A stretch of 54,994 nucleotides of DNA, from contig NZ_CALIIU010000019.1 of assembly GCF_938017775.1 (NCBI RefSeq), forward strand, positions 1 through 54,994, in the 5' to 3' direction. A program made the translations under genes and the position numbers. Of the stretch, positions 48,563 to 54,994 are shown one piece after another. The DNA comes from an uncultured Campylobacter sp. Lineage in GTDB: Bacteria > Campylobacterota > Campylobacteria > Campylobacterales > Campylobacteraceae. The notes under the pieces were generated by a model. That model was not told where the DNA came from, made no database searches, and saw only the letters and a program-made list of their open reading frames with translations. Within the stretch, counting starts at the first letter, position 1. Every line of letters starts with the position of its first letter.

Positions 48563-48793
48563 ATGTTCGTAAGGAAAAATTTGGCTCTCGTCGCCGCTTT
48601 GTTTCTAGCGTTTTGTCTAAATGCCGCCGCGGGCGAGCCGAGGACGGTTAAAGATATGCGCGGAAATGTCGTCGAGCTACCGGAGAAAGTAAGCAAAGTA
48701 GCCTCGCTTTGCAACGCGAATAACCAAATCATCCTCGTAGGTGGCGCGGAGTTTGGATACATACTGCACGGCCTGGGTCCGGACGGCAAATGA
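48563..48793 (+). pseudogene. internally deleted copy of the PBP III gene
   Basis: ATG after TAAGGAGAGAGT. The first 50 codons match the N-terminus of the gene at 46543: signal peptide, then RTVKDMRGNVVELPEKVSKV and NNQIILVGG. The sequence then jumps directly to AEFGYILHGLGPDGK and a stop, matching the last 15 residues of the intact gene (AEFGYILKGLNPEGK). About 260 codons are gone, in frame. Both corresponding sites in the intact gene contain GCGGA, so deletion between short direct repeats is likely. The signal peptide and ribosome site are preserved, so a short peptide might still be made. Confidence 0.8.
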
Positions 48794-49360
48794 CGCACGC
48801 TCCCGCTTGCGGCGAAAAATAATAGCTTCGGCTGAAGTCTGGGTGCGTTTAGAGCCGTCTGCACATTTAGCGGAAAAGCGTTTCTTAAAATTTTAAGGGC
48901 CGAACGAATGAAATTTTAACAGCGAATGAAATTTTACCGGGCTCGCGACGGCTCCTTTAAAATTTCAAACGAAATTTCAAAGCAAAATTTTATTGGCGGC
49001 GCAAGGGCGCGCATATTGGCGATGAAGACACGAAATGTAAAATTTAGCGATGCGCCTAGTAGGCACGACGAAACGACAAACACATCGCTAGTAAGAAATA
49101 CGCAAGAGGCGATGTTTTAGACGAAGCGATTTGCAAGGGACGGCGGCGAGCGCGCTTATACCCGCGGGCCTCTATCCATAGCGGCGAGCAGTTCGCAGAG
49201 AAGATATACGCAAGCAACGCGCCGCTTTCGATAGCGGCGACGGCTTGCACTCATATTTGCAACGCGCGGTCCGCTCTTTTTACATGCATCCGGTTCTCGT
49301 CGTTGCTTTTTTCAGAGGCCATCGCCCATAGCCCGCTCTCTATTTTTTACGAGACAGCGT
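48794..49360. other. intergenic, no gene seen
   Basis: About 560 bp with no supportable gene on either strand. AAATTT words are dense around 48890-48995. Confidence 0.5.
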
Positions 49361-50728
49361 TTAATTCGCACCGAAATCCGCAGAGCCAAACTGATCGTCC
49401 AAAACGCCGTCTTCCTCGCCCGAAAGCACGCTCATCGCGCTGATACGCGAAATCAGCAGGCGATCCTCGGCGATGTCCGCGCGATCCGAGCCGATAGTAA
49501 GCGACGTAATCGCCGTACGTCCGATGACCGCGCGCCCGCCATCCATCGTACGAAGCCCCCAGATATCGTGCAGCACCGCCGGCTTGCCGTCCACCTGCCC
49601 TACGTAGAGCATCACGTGGCCGGGCATATACAGCAGGGTTTTATACGCCACGCCGTTTTTGCCGATGAGCTCAAGCTTTTCATCCGCGCTCATCCCCGCC
49701 AGCGAAAAACGCTCGCCGCGAGCCGATTGCGCCTTGGAATTTCGCGGTAGCCACAGCCCGAAATTTGCCAAAAAATCCTTCGTCATAAGCGAGCAATCGC
49801 GAAGAAATTTATACCCGCCCCAGCCGTATTTCTGCCCAAGCAGGCTAGCGGCTACGATCTTTGAGTTTTGCTCATCAAGCGGCGCGGGCCAAAGCCTCGC
49901 ATCCTCCGCGCTAACAAAATATCTCCTGCTGCCAAACTGGGTTAAAATTTCGCCGCTAAATACGCTCAGTACGCCGAGCGTGCCGCCAAGATCGCGTTCG
50001 CCGCTAAAATCATACGGCAGGATCGTGCCTGTGCGCGCCCTAAAAAGCTCCACGCCGTTTTCGCCATAAATGGCGGCGCCCTCGCGCAGGATCGTTATAA
50101 ATTTAGAATTTGCGTAGATATCCGCCTGCTGAGGACTAATGCGCTTTATCGCGTCGCTTCTGATCCAGCTCCAGACGCCGTCGTTGCGCACGAACGCCCA
50201 CGCGCCGTCTCTGCTGTAATGCGACAGCAGCAGCGGATAGCCCATGCCAACGGCGGAATTTGCGGCGTAATCAAACGGCTCGCCCTCCCCCGGCTCGCTC
50301 GGATCGCCGAAAATCGGCAAGTCGCTTGGGATATTTCGCAGCAGCGCATTTTTTACCGTTATAGCGGGCTCGGAGATCAGCCCGAACGCCTCTTCATTGG
50401 CGTTTATACGAATGCTTTGATAGATCGCATCGTCGTATATCCTGCCTGCGGCGTCAAAGTGGCGCCCCCTGGCGTAATTAAGCCCCCAAAACGTATCGAT
50501 CTCCACCTTCACGGGCGCATCGTCAAACCAAATTTTAAAATAGCGGCTCTTAAACGCTTTTCCGCTTATGTTTTGCACCGACGCAGGAGCGGGCAGCCGC
50601 TCGCTGTTTTGAGCGTATTCAAGATCCAAAATAGCGGGATTTTCCGGGATAAACTTGCGCGGGCCGACGGTTTCGCCGCAACCTGCAAGGATTAAAGCCG
50701 CAAAGATAAGAGATACTAATCGTTTCAA
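49361..50728 (-). CDS. SH3/NlpC-P60-type peptidoglycan hydrolase lipoprotein
   Basis: A lipoprotein starting at TTG (50728), lipobox LILAGC with Cys17. An N-terminal domain (20-130) is followed by SH3-like segments (about 155-285: GYPLLLSHYSRDGAWAFVRN, GVWSWIRSD). The C-terminal NlpC/P60 domain has the catalytic Cys312 in YGWGGYKFLRDCSLMTKDFL, His371 in MPGHVMLYVG and a third polar residue near His387 (LHDIWG). This matches the SH3-type NlpC/P60 lipoproteins that cleave gamma-D-Glu-DAP bonds in cell-wall peptides. 455 residues. The last 50 residues are acidic and unstructured. Periplasmic, lipid-anchored. Confidence 0.88.
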   Translation of the reverse strand: MKRLVSLIFAALILAGCGETVGPRKFIPENPAILDLEYAQNSERLPAPASVQNISGKAFKSRYFKIWFDDAPVKVEIDTFWGLNYARGRHFDAAGRIYDDAIYQSIRINANEEAFGLISEPAITVKNALLRNIPSDLPIFGDPSEPGEGEPFDYAANSAVGMGYPLLLSHYSRDGAWAFVRNDGVWSWIRSDAIKRISPQQADIYANSKFITILREGAAIYGENGVELFRARTGTILPYDFSGERDLGGTLGVLSVFSGEILTQFGSRRYFVSAEDARLWPAPLDEQNSKIVAASLLGQKYGWGGYKFLRDCSLMTKDFLANFGLWLPRNSKAQSARGERFSLAGMSADEKLELIGKNGVAYKTLLYMPGHVMLYVGQVDGKPAVLHDIWGLRTMDGGRAVIGRTAITSLTIGSDRADIAEDRLLISRISAMSVLSGEEDGVLDDQFGSADFGAN

Positions 50729-50755
50729 ACAAAATGCCTTTTAAAAAATTTTGGC

Positions 50756-50761
50756 TATAAT
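50756..50761 (+). promoter_or_regulatory. -10 element (TATAAT) for the helicase gene
   Basis: TTTTGGCTATAATTTTGCC lies 24 bp before the TTG start of the helicase gene, immediately beyond the divergent NlpC/P60 gene. Confidence 0.55.
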
Positions 50762-50784
50762 TTTGCCAAAAAATAGGAAAAAAC

Positions 50785-52122
50785 TTGATAAATTTCATCA
50801 TCCAGAAGCTAAAAGATCGCAATATTTTCATCACGGGCGGCGCAGGCGTGGGCAAAAGCTACGTAATAAAAGAGCTCATCGAAAACTACCGCGCTCGCGG
50901 CAAGCTCGTCATCGTGCTCGGCAGCACCGGCATCAGCGCCGTAGAGATCGGCGGCGTGACCGTGCATAGCTTCTTTCGCTTCGGCATTTGCAAAAACCAC
51001 GAGGAGCTAAAGGGCTTCGATCGCAAACAAAGCGGCAAGCTAAGCGAGCTGCGAAAAATTTTAGCCCTCGCGGATCTCATCGTGATCGATGAAATTTCGA
51101 TGATCGGCGCCGAGCTTTTCGAGATGATCTATCTTAGAATTTCAAATTCTAAATTTAACGGACGGCTGCTCGTTACGGGAGATTTTTATCAGCTTCCGCC
51201 GGTGCGCAAAGAGGGCGAGAGCGCGCCGCGCGCGAGCCTATTTAGCGACTCGGATTACGCCTTCGGCTCGTATGCGTGGAGGCAGTGCGAGTTTTTTTAC
51301 GTCGAGATGATAGGCTCCAAGCGCACGGCAGATGCGGCGCTATACCGCCTGCTTTGCGAGCTGCGGCTCGGCATCACGAGCGAGCAGACGGCGGAGCTGA
51401 TGCGATCTTTGCTCATCGATGCCGCGCAAGCAGAACCAGATGCCACGATAATCTCGGGCAGAAACGCCGAAGTAGATGCGATAAATAATGCCAGATTAGC
51501 CAAGCTTAATGCGCCGCAAAGCAGCTTCGAGGGCGTTTATGAAGCGCTGCAAAGCGGAGTGAGCGAGCAGAAAATTCAAAAATGGATCGCCTCGCTAAAC
51601 GCGCCGCAAAGTCTGACGCTGAAAGAGGGCGCGAAGGTGCTGTTTACCGCAAATAAAAGCGGCGAGTTTTTTAACGGCGAGCAAGGCGTCGTCGAAAAGA
51701 TCGAAAAAAGCTCCGGCGGCGAGATCGAAAGCGTGGTCGTAAAAAAGCCCTCCGGCATACTAAGCCGCGTGCAGCTGCAAACCTACGAGCTAAGCGAGAT
51801 CGCCGCAAGTGGCGCGGATGCCGAGCAGATCGTGATGGCGCGGTATTATCAGTTCCCGCTCAAGCTCGCATACGCCATCACGATCCACAAATCCCAAGGC
51901 ATGAGCATCCCGCAGCTCATCTGCGACATCAACAGGATCTTTGCCAAAGGGCAGCTCTACGTGGCGCTTTCGCGTGCGACGAGCCTTGCTGGGCTTGGCG
52001 TGATATATACGCGCGCGGAACCATTGCTGCGGTATTTGCAGCGCAGCGCAAGCGCAGACGAGGCTGTGGTGAAATTTTATCAAGAGAATGAATTTTATAA
52101 AATTTCGGATCAAAAAATTTAA
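50785..52122 (+). CDS. PIF1/RecD-like ATP-dependent DNA helicase
   Basis: An SF1 helicase with the AAA/PIF1-like arrangement. Walker A GGAGVGKS at residues 18-25, GSTGISAVEIGGVTVHSFF (motif Ia region), Walker B LIVIDEISMI (Asp102-Glu103), motif III TGDFYQLPPV, and the late motifs YAITIHKSQGMSI and QLYVALSRATSLAGLGV (motif VI with the Arg finger). Length of 445 residues fits bacterial PIF1-like proteins. It starts with TTG (50785) after AGGAAAAAAC. Cytosolic; presumably resolves DNA structures or acts in repair. The next gene (DUF3137) follows after 8 bp. Confidence 0.9.
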   Translation: MINFIIQKLKDRNIFITGGAGVGKSYVIKELIENYRARGKLVIVLGSTGISAVEIGGVTVHSFFRFGICKNHEELKGFDRKQSGKLSELRKILALADLIVIDEISMIGAELFEMIYLRISNSKFNGRLLVTGDFYQLPPVRKEGESAPRASLFSDSDYAFGSYAWRQCEFFYVEMIGSKRTADAALYRLLCELRLGITSEQTAELMRSLLIDAAQAEPDATIISGRNAEVDAINNARLAKLNAPQSSFEGVYEALQSGVSEQKIQKWIASLNAPQSLTLKEGAKVLFTANKSGEFFNGEQGVVEKIEKSSGGEIESVVVKKPSGILSRVQLQTYELSEIAASGADAEQIVMARYYQFPLKLAYAITIHKSQGMSIPQLICDINRIFAKGQLYVALSRATSLAGLGVIYTRAEPLLRYLQRSASADEAVVKFYQENEFYKISDQKI

Positions 52123-52130
52123 GGAAGCGC

Positions 52131-53096
52131 ATGCAGCTAGAAAGAGCAATAGCGCTAAGTAGAGCCAAACAAAAAAAGTGTATTTGCAAGGTAGTGATGA
52201 TCTATGCCAAGATAGCATTTTTATATCTGTTTCCATTTATAGTGATGTTTTCGATCGATGCGGTATTTAAAACAAACGACGATACGGATTACGAGATGAT
52301 CGAAGTCTATCTTATCTACGCGGTGCTTTTGATTATTTATGTTGCTTGCATTTACGACGGCATTGCGGACGCCGCTTATGAATATAAACTATTTTACAAA
52401 AAAGTTTTGGTACGCACGGCGATCTCACAGGCGTATCCGCAGCTTACTTATTCGCCAGGACGTGGCATAAGCGCGAAGGAATTCAGGCGAGCGGGAATCT
52501 TTGCAAACTCCGATTTTATCAGCGAAGATGAGATAAAAGGCGAATGGGATGGGGTAAAATTTAGCTTCAGCGAGGCGATTAGAATCAAAAAGAACTACGA
52601 TCTGGGCGTAGACAATACCTATGTGAAGCTAGCTTCGCTTGCAATGAGCTTATATGATGCATATATGGATTTTAGCGGCAGCGTGCTGATATGCGAATTC
52701 GGTAAGAGATTTTACGCCAAAACCATCTTGGCGAGCCGCGAGCTAAATACAAAAATTTTAGGCGAGAAGGAGCTAATGGACAACGTCATTTTTAATAGTG
52801 AATTTCGCGTGTTTGCCGACGACAAGGTAGAAGCTCGCTATCTATTGACGCCTGCGCTGATGGAGCGACTAAACGAGCTAAAGCGATACTACCATAAATT
52901 TAGCATAAGCGCGGCGTTTATGGATAATAAATTTTACCTATTTCTAAACGGCGCGCCGAATCGCTTCGAAACAGAGCTATTTAGCATACCTCCAACAACC
53001 GGAACGGCGTATGCTCATCAATACGAACTGGCTGAGATTTTAGAATTAGTAAGCGAGCTGGGTCACATAACCGGAGAGCTAGAAAGCAAAATTTAA
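52131..53096 (+). CDS. DUF3137 membrane protein
   Basis: 321 residues with two TM segments near the N-terminus (IAFLYLFPFIVMFSIDAVF and VYLIYAVLLIIYVACIYDGI). A large soluble domain follows, with the DUF3137 hallmarks FNSEFRVFADDKVEARYLLTP and LMERLNELKRYY, then FSISAAFMDNKFYLFLNG. Function of the family is unknown. ATG after TTAAGGAAGCGC, 8 bp after the helicase stop, so probably co-transcribed. The two hydrophobic segments place the C-terminal domain in the cytosol or periplasm, undetermined. A hairpin follows. Confidence 0.85.
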   Translation: MQLERAIALSRAKQKKCICKVVMIYAKIAFLYLFPFIVMFSIDAVFKTNDDTDYEMIEVYLIYAVLLIIYVACIYDGIADAAYEYKLFYKKVLVRTAISQAYPQLTYSPGRGISAKEFRRAGIFANSDFISEDEIKGEWDGVKFSFSEAIRIKKNYDLGVDNTYVKLASLAMSLYDAYMDFSGSVLICEFGKRFYAKTILASRELNTKILGEKELMDNVIFNSEFRVFADDKVEARYLLTPALMERLNELKRYYHKFSISAAFMDNKFYLFLNGAPNRFETELFSIPPTTGTAYAHQYELAEILELVSELGHITGELESKI

Positions 53097-53098
53097 TC

Positions 53099-53126
53099 AG
53101 CCCGTATCGTTTAAATTTAACGGGCT
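53099..53126. terminator. bidirectional hairpin between convergent genes
   Basis: AGCCCGT and ACGGGCT form a 7-bp stem with a 14-base A/T-rich loop, just after the DUF3137 stop and 17 bp from the 3' end of the opposite aminotransferase gene. It is flanked by AAATTT on both sides, so it can serve both. Confidence 0.6.
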
Positions 53127-53142
53127 AAATTTGACCGCCCTA

Positions 53143-54021
53143 TTACAGTCCCGCTTCGGATCTTAGCCGCGCAGCATACATCTCGCGTAGGCGCGGTACG
53201 TATTTGCCGACTGTGCCGCCCCCGATCGCTCTGCCGTCAGCTTTTACGATCGGCAGCACCATCAGCGTCGCCGCGCTGATAAAGGCTTCATCGGCTTCGT
53301 AAACCTCGCTCATTCCAAACGCCCGCTGCTGCACGCTAAGCCCCGCCTGCTCGGCAAGGCCTAGGATCACCTTGCGGCGGATGCCCGGCAGTATGTCGTT
53401 TGAAAGCGGCCGCGTGATAAGCACGTCATCTTTGATGATAAACGCGCTGGAGCTCGAACACTCGGTAACAAGCCCGTCCTCGATCAAAAAGCACTCATAA
53501 GCACCCGCCTTGTGGGCCTCGTGCTTTAAGATACACTGGGCTAAAAGCGAGATCGATTTTATATCGCGTCTGTGCCAGCGGATCTCTGGCAGGCTCACGA
53601 TCTCGATACCCTCTTTTGCGAGCGGATTATCAAAAATTTGCGTATGATAGACGAAAGCAAATACGCTGGGCTCTATGCCGCGGACGTAATCAAAATCGCG
53701 CATCGCCGCACCTCTTGTGATATGGGTGTAAAAAGCGCCCTCGCTCACGCCGCCCTGCGCGATGAGCTCATATAAAATTTCCTCATATTTTTCGCGAGAA
53801 TATGGAATTTTCAGCTCGATCTGCGCGGCGCTGCGCTCAAAGCGCTCCCAAAAATCCGCCCTGTCGCAAATTTTAGAATTTACCACGGGGGCTACCTCAT
53901 AGATGCCGTCTCCAAGCACGAAACCGCGATCAAAAGGGCTTATCGCCGCATCCCTCGCCGCGCAAAACTTGCCGTTAATATAAACTATCTCATCGCCGCT
54001 CATTCCGCTGATTTCAAACAT
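53143..54021 (-). CDS. dat: D-amino-acid aminotransferase (class IV)
   Basis: PLP enzyme that interconverts D-alanine and D-glutamate with their keto acids, a source of D-amino acids for peptidoglycan. Class IV fold: VYINGKF near residues 13-19, SPFDRGFVLGDGIYEVAPV near 28-46, RGAAMRDFDY, the PLP lysine in RWHRRDIKSISLLAQCILK (Lys155) and the later conserved Glu in EDGLVTECSSSSAFI. LPGIRRKVIL supports Dat rather than IlvE. 292 residues. ATG at 54021 after AAGGAGCGATT. A branched-chain aminotransferase is the alternative but fits less well. Confidence 0.87.
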   Translation of the reverse strand: MFEISGMSGDEIVYINGKFCAARDAAISPFDRGFVLGDGIYEVAPVVNSKICDRADFWERFERSAAQIELKIPYSREKYEEILYELIAQGGVSEGAFYTHITRGAAMRDFDYVRGIEPSVFAFVYHTQIFDNPLAKEGIEIVSLPEIRWHRRDIKSISLLAQCILKHEAHKAGAYECFLIEDGLVTECSSSSAFIIKDDVLITRPLSNDILPGIRRKVILGLAEQAGLSVQQRAFGMSEVYEADEAFISAATLMVLPIVKADGRAIGGGTVGKYVPRLREMYAARLRSEAGL

Positions 54022-54074
54022 AATCGCTCCTTGAAATTTCGCACTATTTTATCTTATAACAATTTAATTTAAGA

Positions 54075-54080
54075 TATAAT
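54075..54080 (+). promoter_or_regulatory. -10 element (TATAAT)
   Basis: TTTAAGATATAATGCCGC lies 25 bp before the ATG at 54105, divergent from the aminotransferase gene. Confidence 0.6.
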
Positions 54081-54104
54081 GCCGCAAAAATCGAAGGAAA
54101 CCCT

Positions 54105-54611
54105 ATGGATAAATCAAATTTTAAAGATAGGCTTTTAGAAATTATGTTTCATGTATCGCATAAACCCGTGCTCTTCCGCGATCTGCTCGAAGCCAACGCC
54201 GAGTTTAACGACGGAATGCTCGTCGATCCTTCGAAGCTAAATTTTAAATTTAACTACGGCAAATCCTACGTGATCTTCGCCTGCTTCGCATTCGTCTGCG
54301 TAATGTTTTTGATAACGCTGACGCACGCGATGTTTGAAAAGATCGACTTTCACTTCTCCATTTTATTTACGATCATAGCAACATCTGCGGTTTTTATCGG
54401 CTTTGATTGCTTTAAGGCATGGGCTAGAAAAAAGCTTACTCACGAGCTCATCAAACGTGCTTGGGCGAACCATTTCCTATACTTTCCTTACGAAAAATAC
54501 AGCCGCATAGTCGAAAATATCTACAACGAAGCGATCAAAAGCGACATACCAAGGCGCGATCTGGAGCAATACGTGCTAAGCAAAATCGTAGAAGTTGGCG
54601 AAAAGCTATAA
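54105..54611 (+). CDS. unrecognised membrane protein with two TM segments
   Basis: Family not recognised. 168 residues: a polar N-terminal 50 residues, TM1 at about 53-73 (SYVIFACFAFVCVMFLITLT), a short loop, TM2 at about 82-103 (FSILFTIIATSAVFIGFDCF), and a C-terminal helical cytosolic domain rich in Arg, Lys and Glu (HELIKRAWANHFLYFPYEKY, then SDIPRRDLEQYVLSKIVEV). ATG after CGAAGGAAACCCT. It could be a small inner-membrane adaptor. No partner gene is evident. Confidence 0.75.
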   Translation: MDKSNFKDRLLEIMFHVSHKPVLFRDLLEANAEFNDGMLVDPSKLNFKFNYGKSYVIFACFAFVCVMFLITLTHAMFEKIDFHFSILFTIIATSAVFIGFDCFKAWARKKLTHELIKRAWANHFLYFPYEKYSRIVENIYNEAIKSDIPRRDLEQYVLSKIVEVGEKL

Positions 54612-54714
54612 ATTTACTATCTAAATTCCAATTACTGCGAGAGAATGCGCATAAACACACATTTAAGCAATTGCTATTTGAAAACTATTAGCACAAATAA
54701 CAGTTTTATTTTGA

Positions 54715-54720
54715 TATCAT
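54715..54720 (+). promoter_or_regulatory. -10 element (TATCAT) for the family-3 binding protein
   Basis: ATTTTGATATCATTATAT lies 30 bp before the ATG at 54751. The ribosome site AAAAGGAGCAAAAA follows. Confidence 0.4.
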
Positions 54721-54750
54721 TATATAAATTTCAAAGAAAAGGAGCAAAAA

Positions 54751-54994
54751 ATGAAGTTGTTTTTTGCATTATTTTTATTTTGTGCGGGGCTTTTTGTAAA
54801 TAGCCTTGAAGGCATTAAACAAAGCGGCACAATCAGAATCGGCGTAAGAGAGGGTCGCCCACCGCTTAGCCAATCCAAGAACGGCGAATTTGAGGGGTTT
54901 GAAATTTCGTTAGCAAGAGCGCTTAGTAAAAGCGTATTTGGCGAAGGGCGCGGTAAGATAGAATTTATCCCCGTCACGGCAGGCGAACGCATAC
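54751..54994 (+). CDS. family-3 amino-acid-type solute-binding protein, 5' part only
   Basis: Runs off the window end. Signal peptide LFFALFLFCAGLFVNSLEG, then GTIRIGVREGRPPLS and NGEFEGFEISLARALSKSV, the N-terminal lobe of a SBP_bac_3 protein such as PEB1-type aspartate/glutamate or other polar amino-acid binders. The ligand cannot be told from the part visible. ATG at 54751 after AAAAGGAGC. Confidence 0.85.
   Translation, partial: MKLFFALFLFCAGLFVNSLEGIKQSGTIRIGVREGRPPLSQSKNGEFEGFEISLARALSKSVFGEGRGKIEFIPVTAGERI

Noticed and set aside
1..54994. tRNA, rRNA or riboswitch genes
   Set aside because: No T-loop/CCA-type tRNA pattern, rRNA-like stretch, or SAM, TPP or T-box core was recognised by eye. 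A tRNAscan or Infernal run would be decisive.

Overview
The window looks like chromosome from a Campylobacter, probably one of the higher-GC oral species such as the gracilis/showae/rectus group. This is inferred from gene content and from remembered synteny with C. jejuni and H. pylori. Supporting blocks are DUF2018-ispB-hemA-proS, ilvI-ilvH-lpxD, pta-ackA, valS next to metN, aspA-dcuA, a PEB4-type chaperone, and the general base usage. No rRNA, tRNA, CRISPR array, IS element or prophage was found by eye.

Layout. 1-6.8 kb: a small unknown protein, a HAD phosphatase, then the overlapping DUF2018-ispB-hemA-proS operon. 7-10.8 kb: accessory genes (a frameshifted membrane-protein gene, an unknown protein, MdaB, an S51 peptidase). 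10.8-13.9 kb (minus): ilvI-ilvH-lpxD. 14.4-15.1 kb (minus): a secreted helix-hairpin-helix protein with a polyproline region. 15.2-18.0 kb: pta-ackA. 19.4-21.5 kb (minus): a Met/Lys-rich periplasmic peptide followed by a response regulator and sensor kinase. 21.9-26.9 kb (minus): metN, diaminopimelate dehydrogenase, a 48-residue membrane peptide and valS. Divergent from valS are metQ, peb4 and dedA. 29.9-33 kb: aspA-dcuA, for fumarate/aspartate metabolism. 33.7-37.8 kb: a second two-component system flanked by two paralogous membrane-protein genes, one with an in-frame amber codon. 38.2-40.6 kb: a CsgG-like/DUF4810/GNA1162 lipoprotein trio plus a DIP1984-family gene. 41-44.3 kb: a secreted HCX5R phosphatase, a decayed SUKH-like gene, a TauE/SafE transporter and an unknown protein. 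45-50.7 kb: a flotillin-like protein, an iron-complex-type binding protein and its internally deleted relative, an ICMT-like methyltransferase and an NlpC/P60 lipoprotein. 50.8-55 kb: a PIF1/RecD-like helicase, a DUF3137 protein, a D-amino-acid aminotransferase, a membrane protein and the start of a family-3 binding protein.

The most unusual signal is not a gene. The hexamer RAATTY (AAATTT, GAATTC, GAATTT, AAATTC) is extremely dense between genes. In places it forms degenerate tandem arrays with a 13-18 bp period: 44624-44788 (about 17.5 bp) and 31377-31601 (about 14 bp). A similar array lies inside hemA (4207-4437), where the spacing is nearly always 15 or 18 bp, so the reading frame is kept and a low-complexity linker with Asn every 5-6 residues is encoded. 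Smaller inserts of similar composition sit in the HAD protein, IspB, Pta, ValS and a secreted phosphatase. RAATTY is the C. jejuni CtsM methylation motif tied to natural transformation. The arrays may therefore be uptake- or methylation-linked repeats, but this is a hypothesis.

Several genes are decaying: a frameshifted gene at 7343-7884, a nonsense copy at 33713-34342, a doubly frameshifted gene at 42226-42910, and an internally deleted copy at 48563-48793. Together they suggest a region with active duplication and loss.
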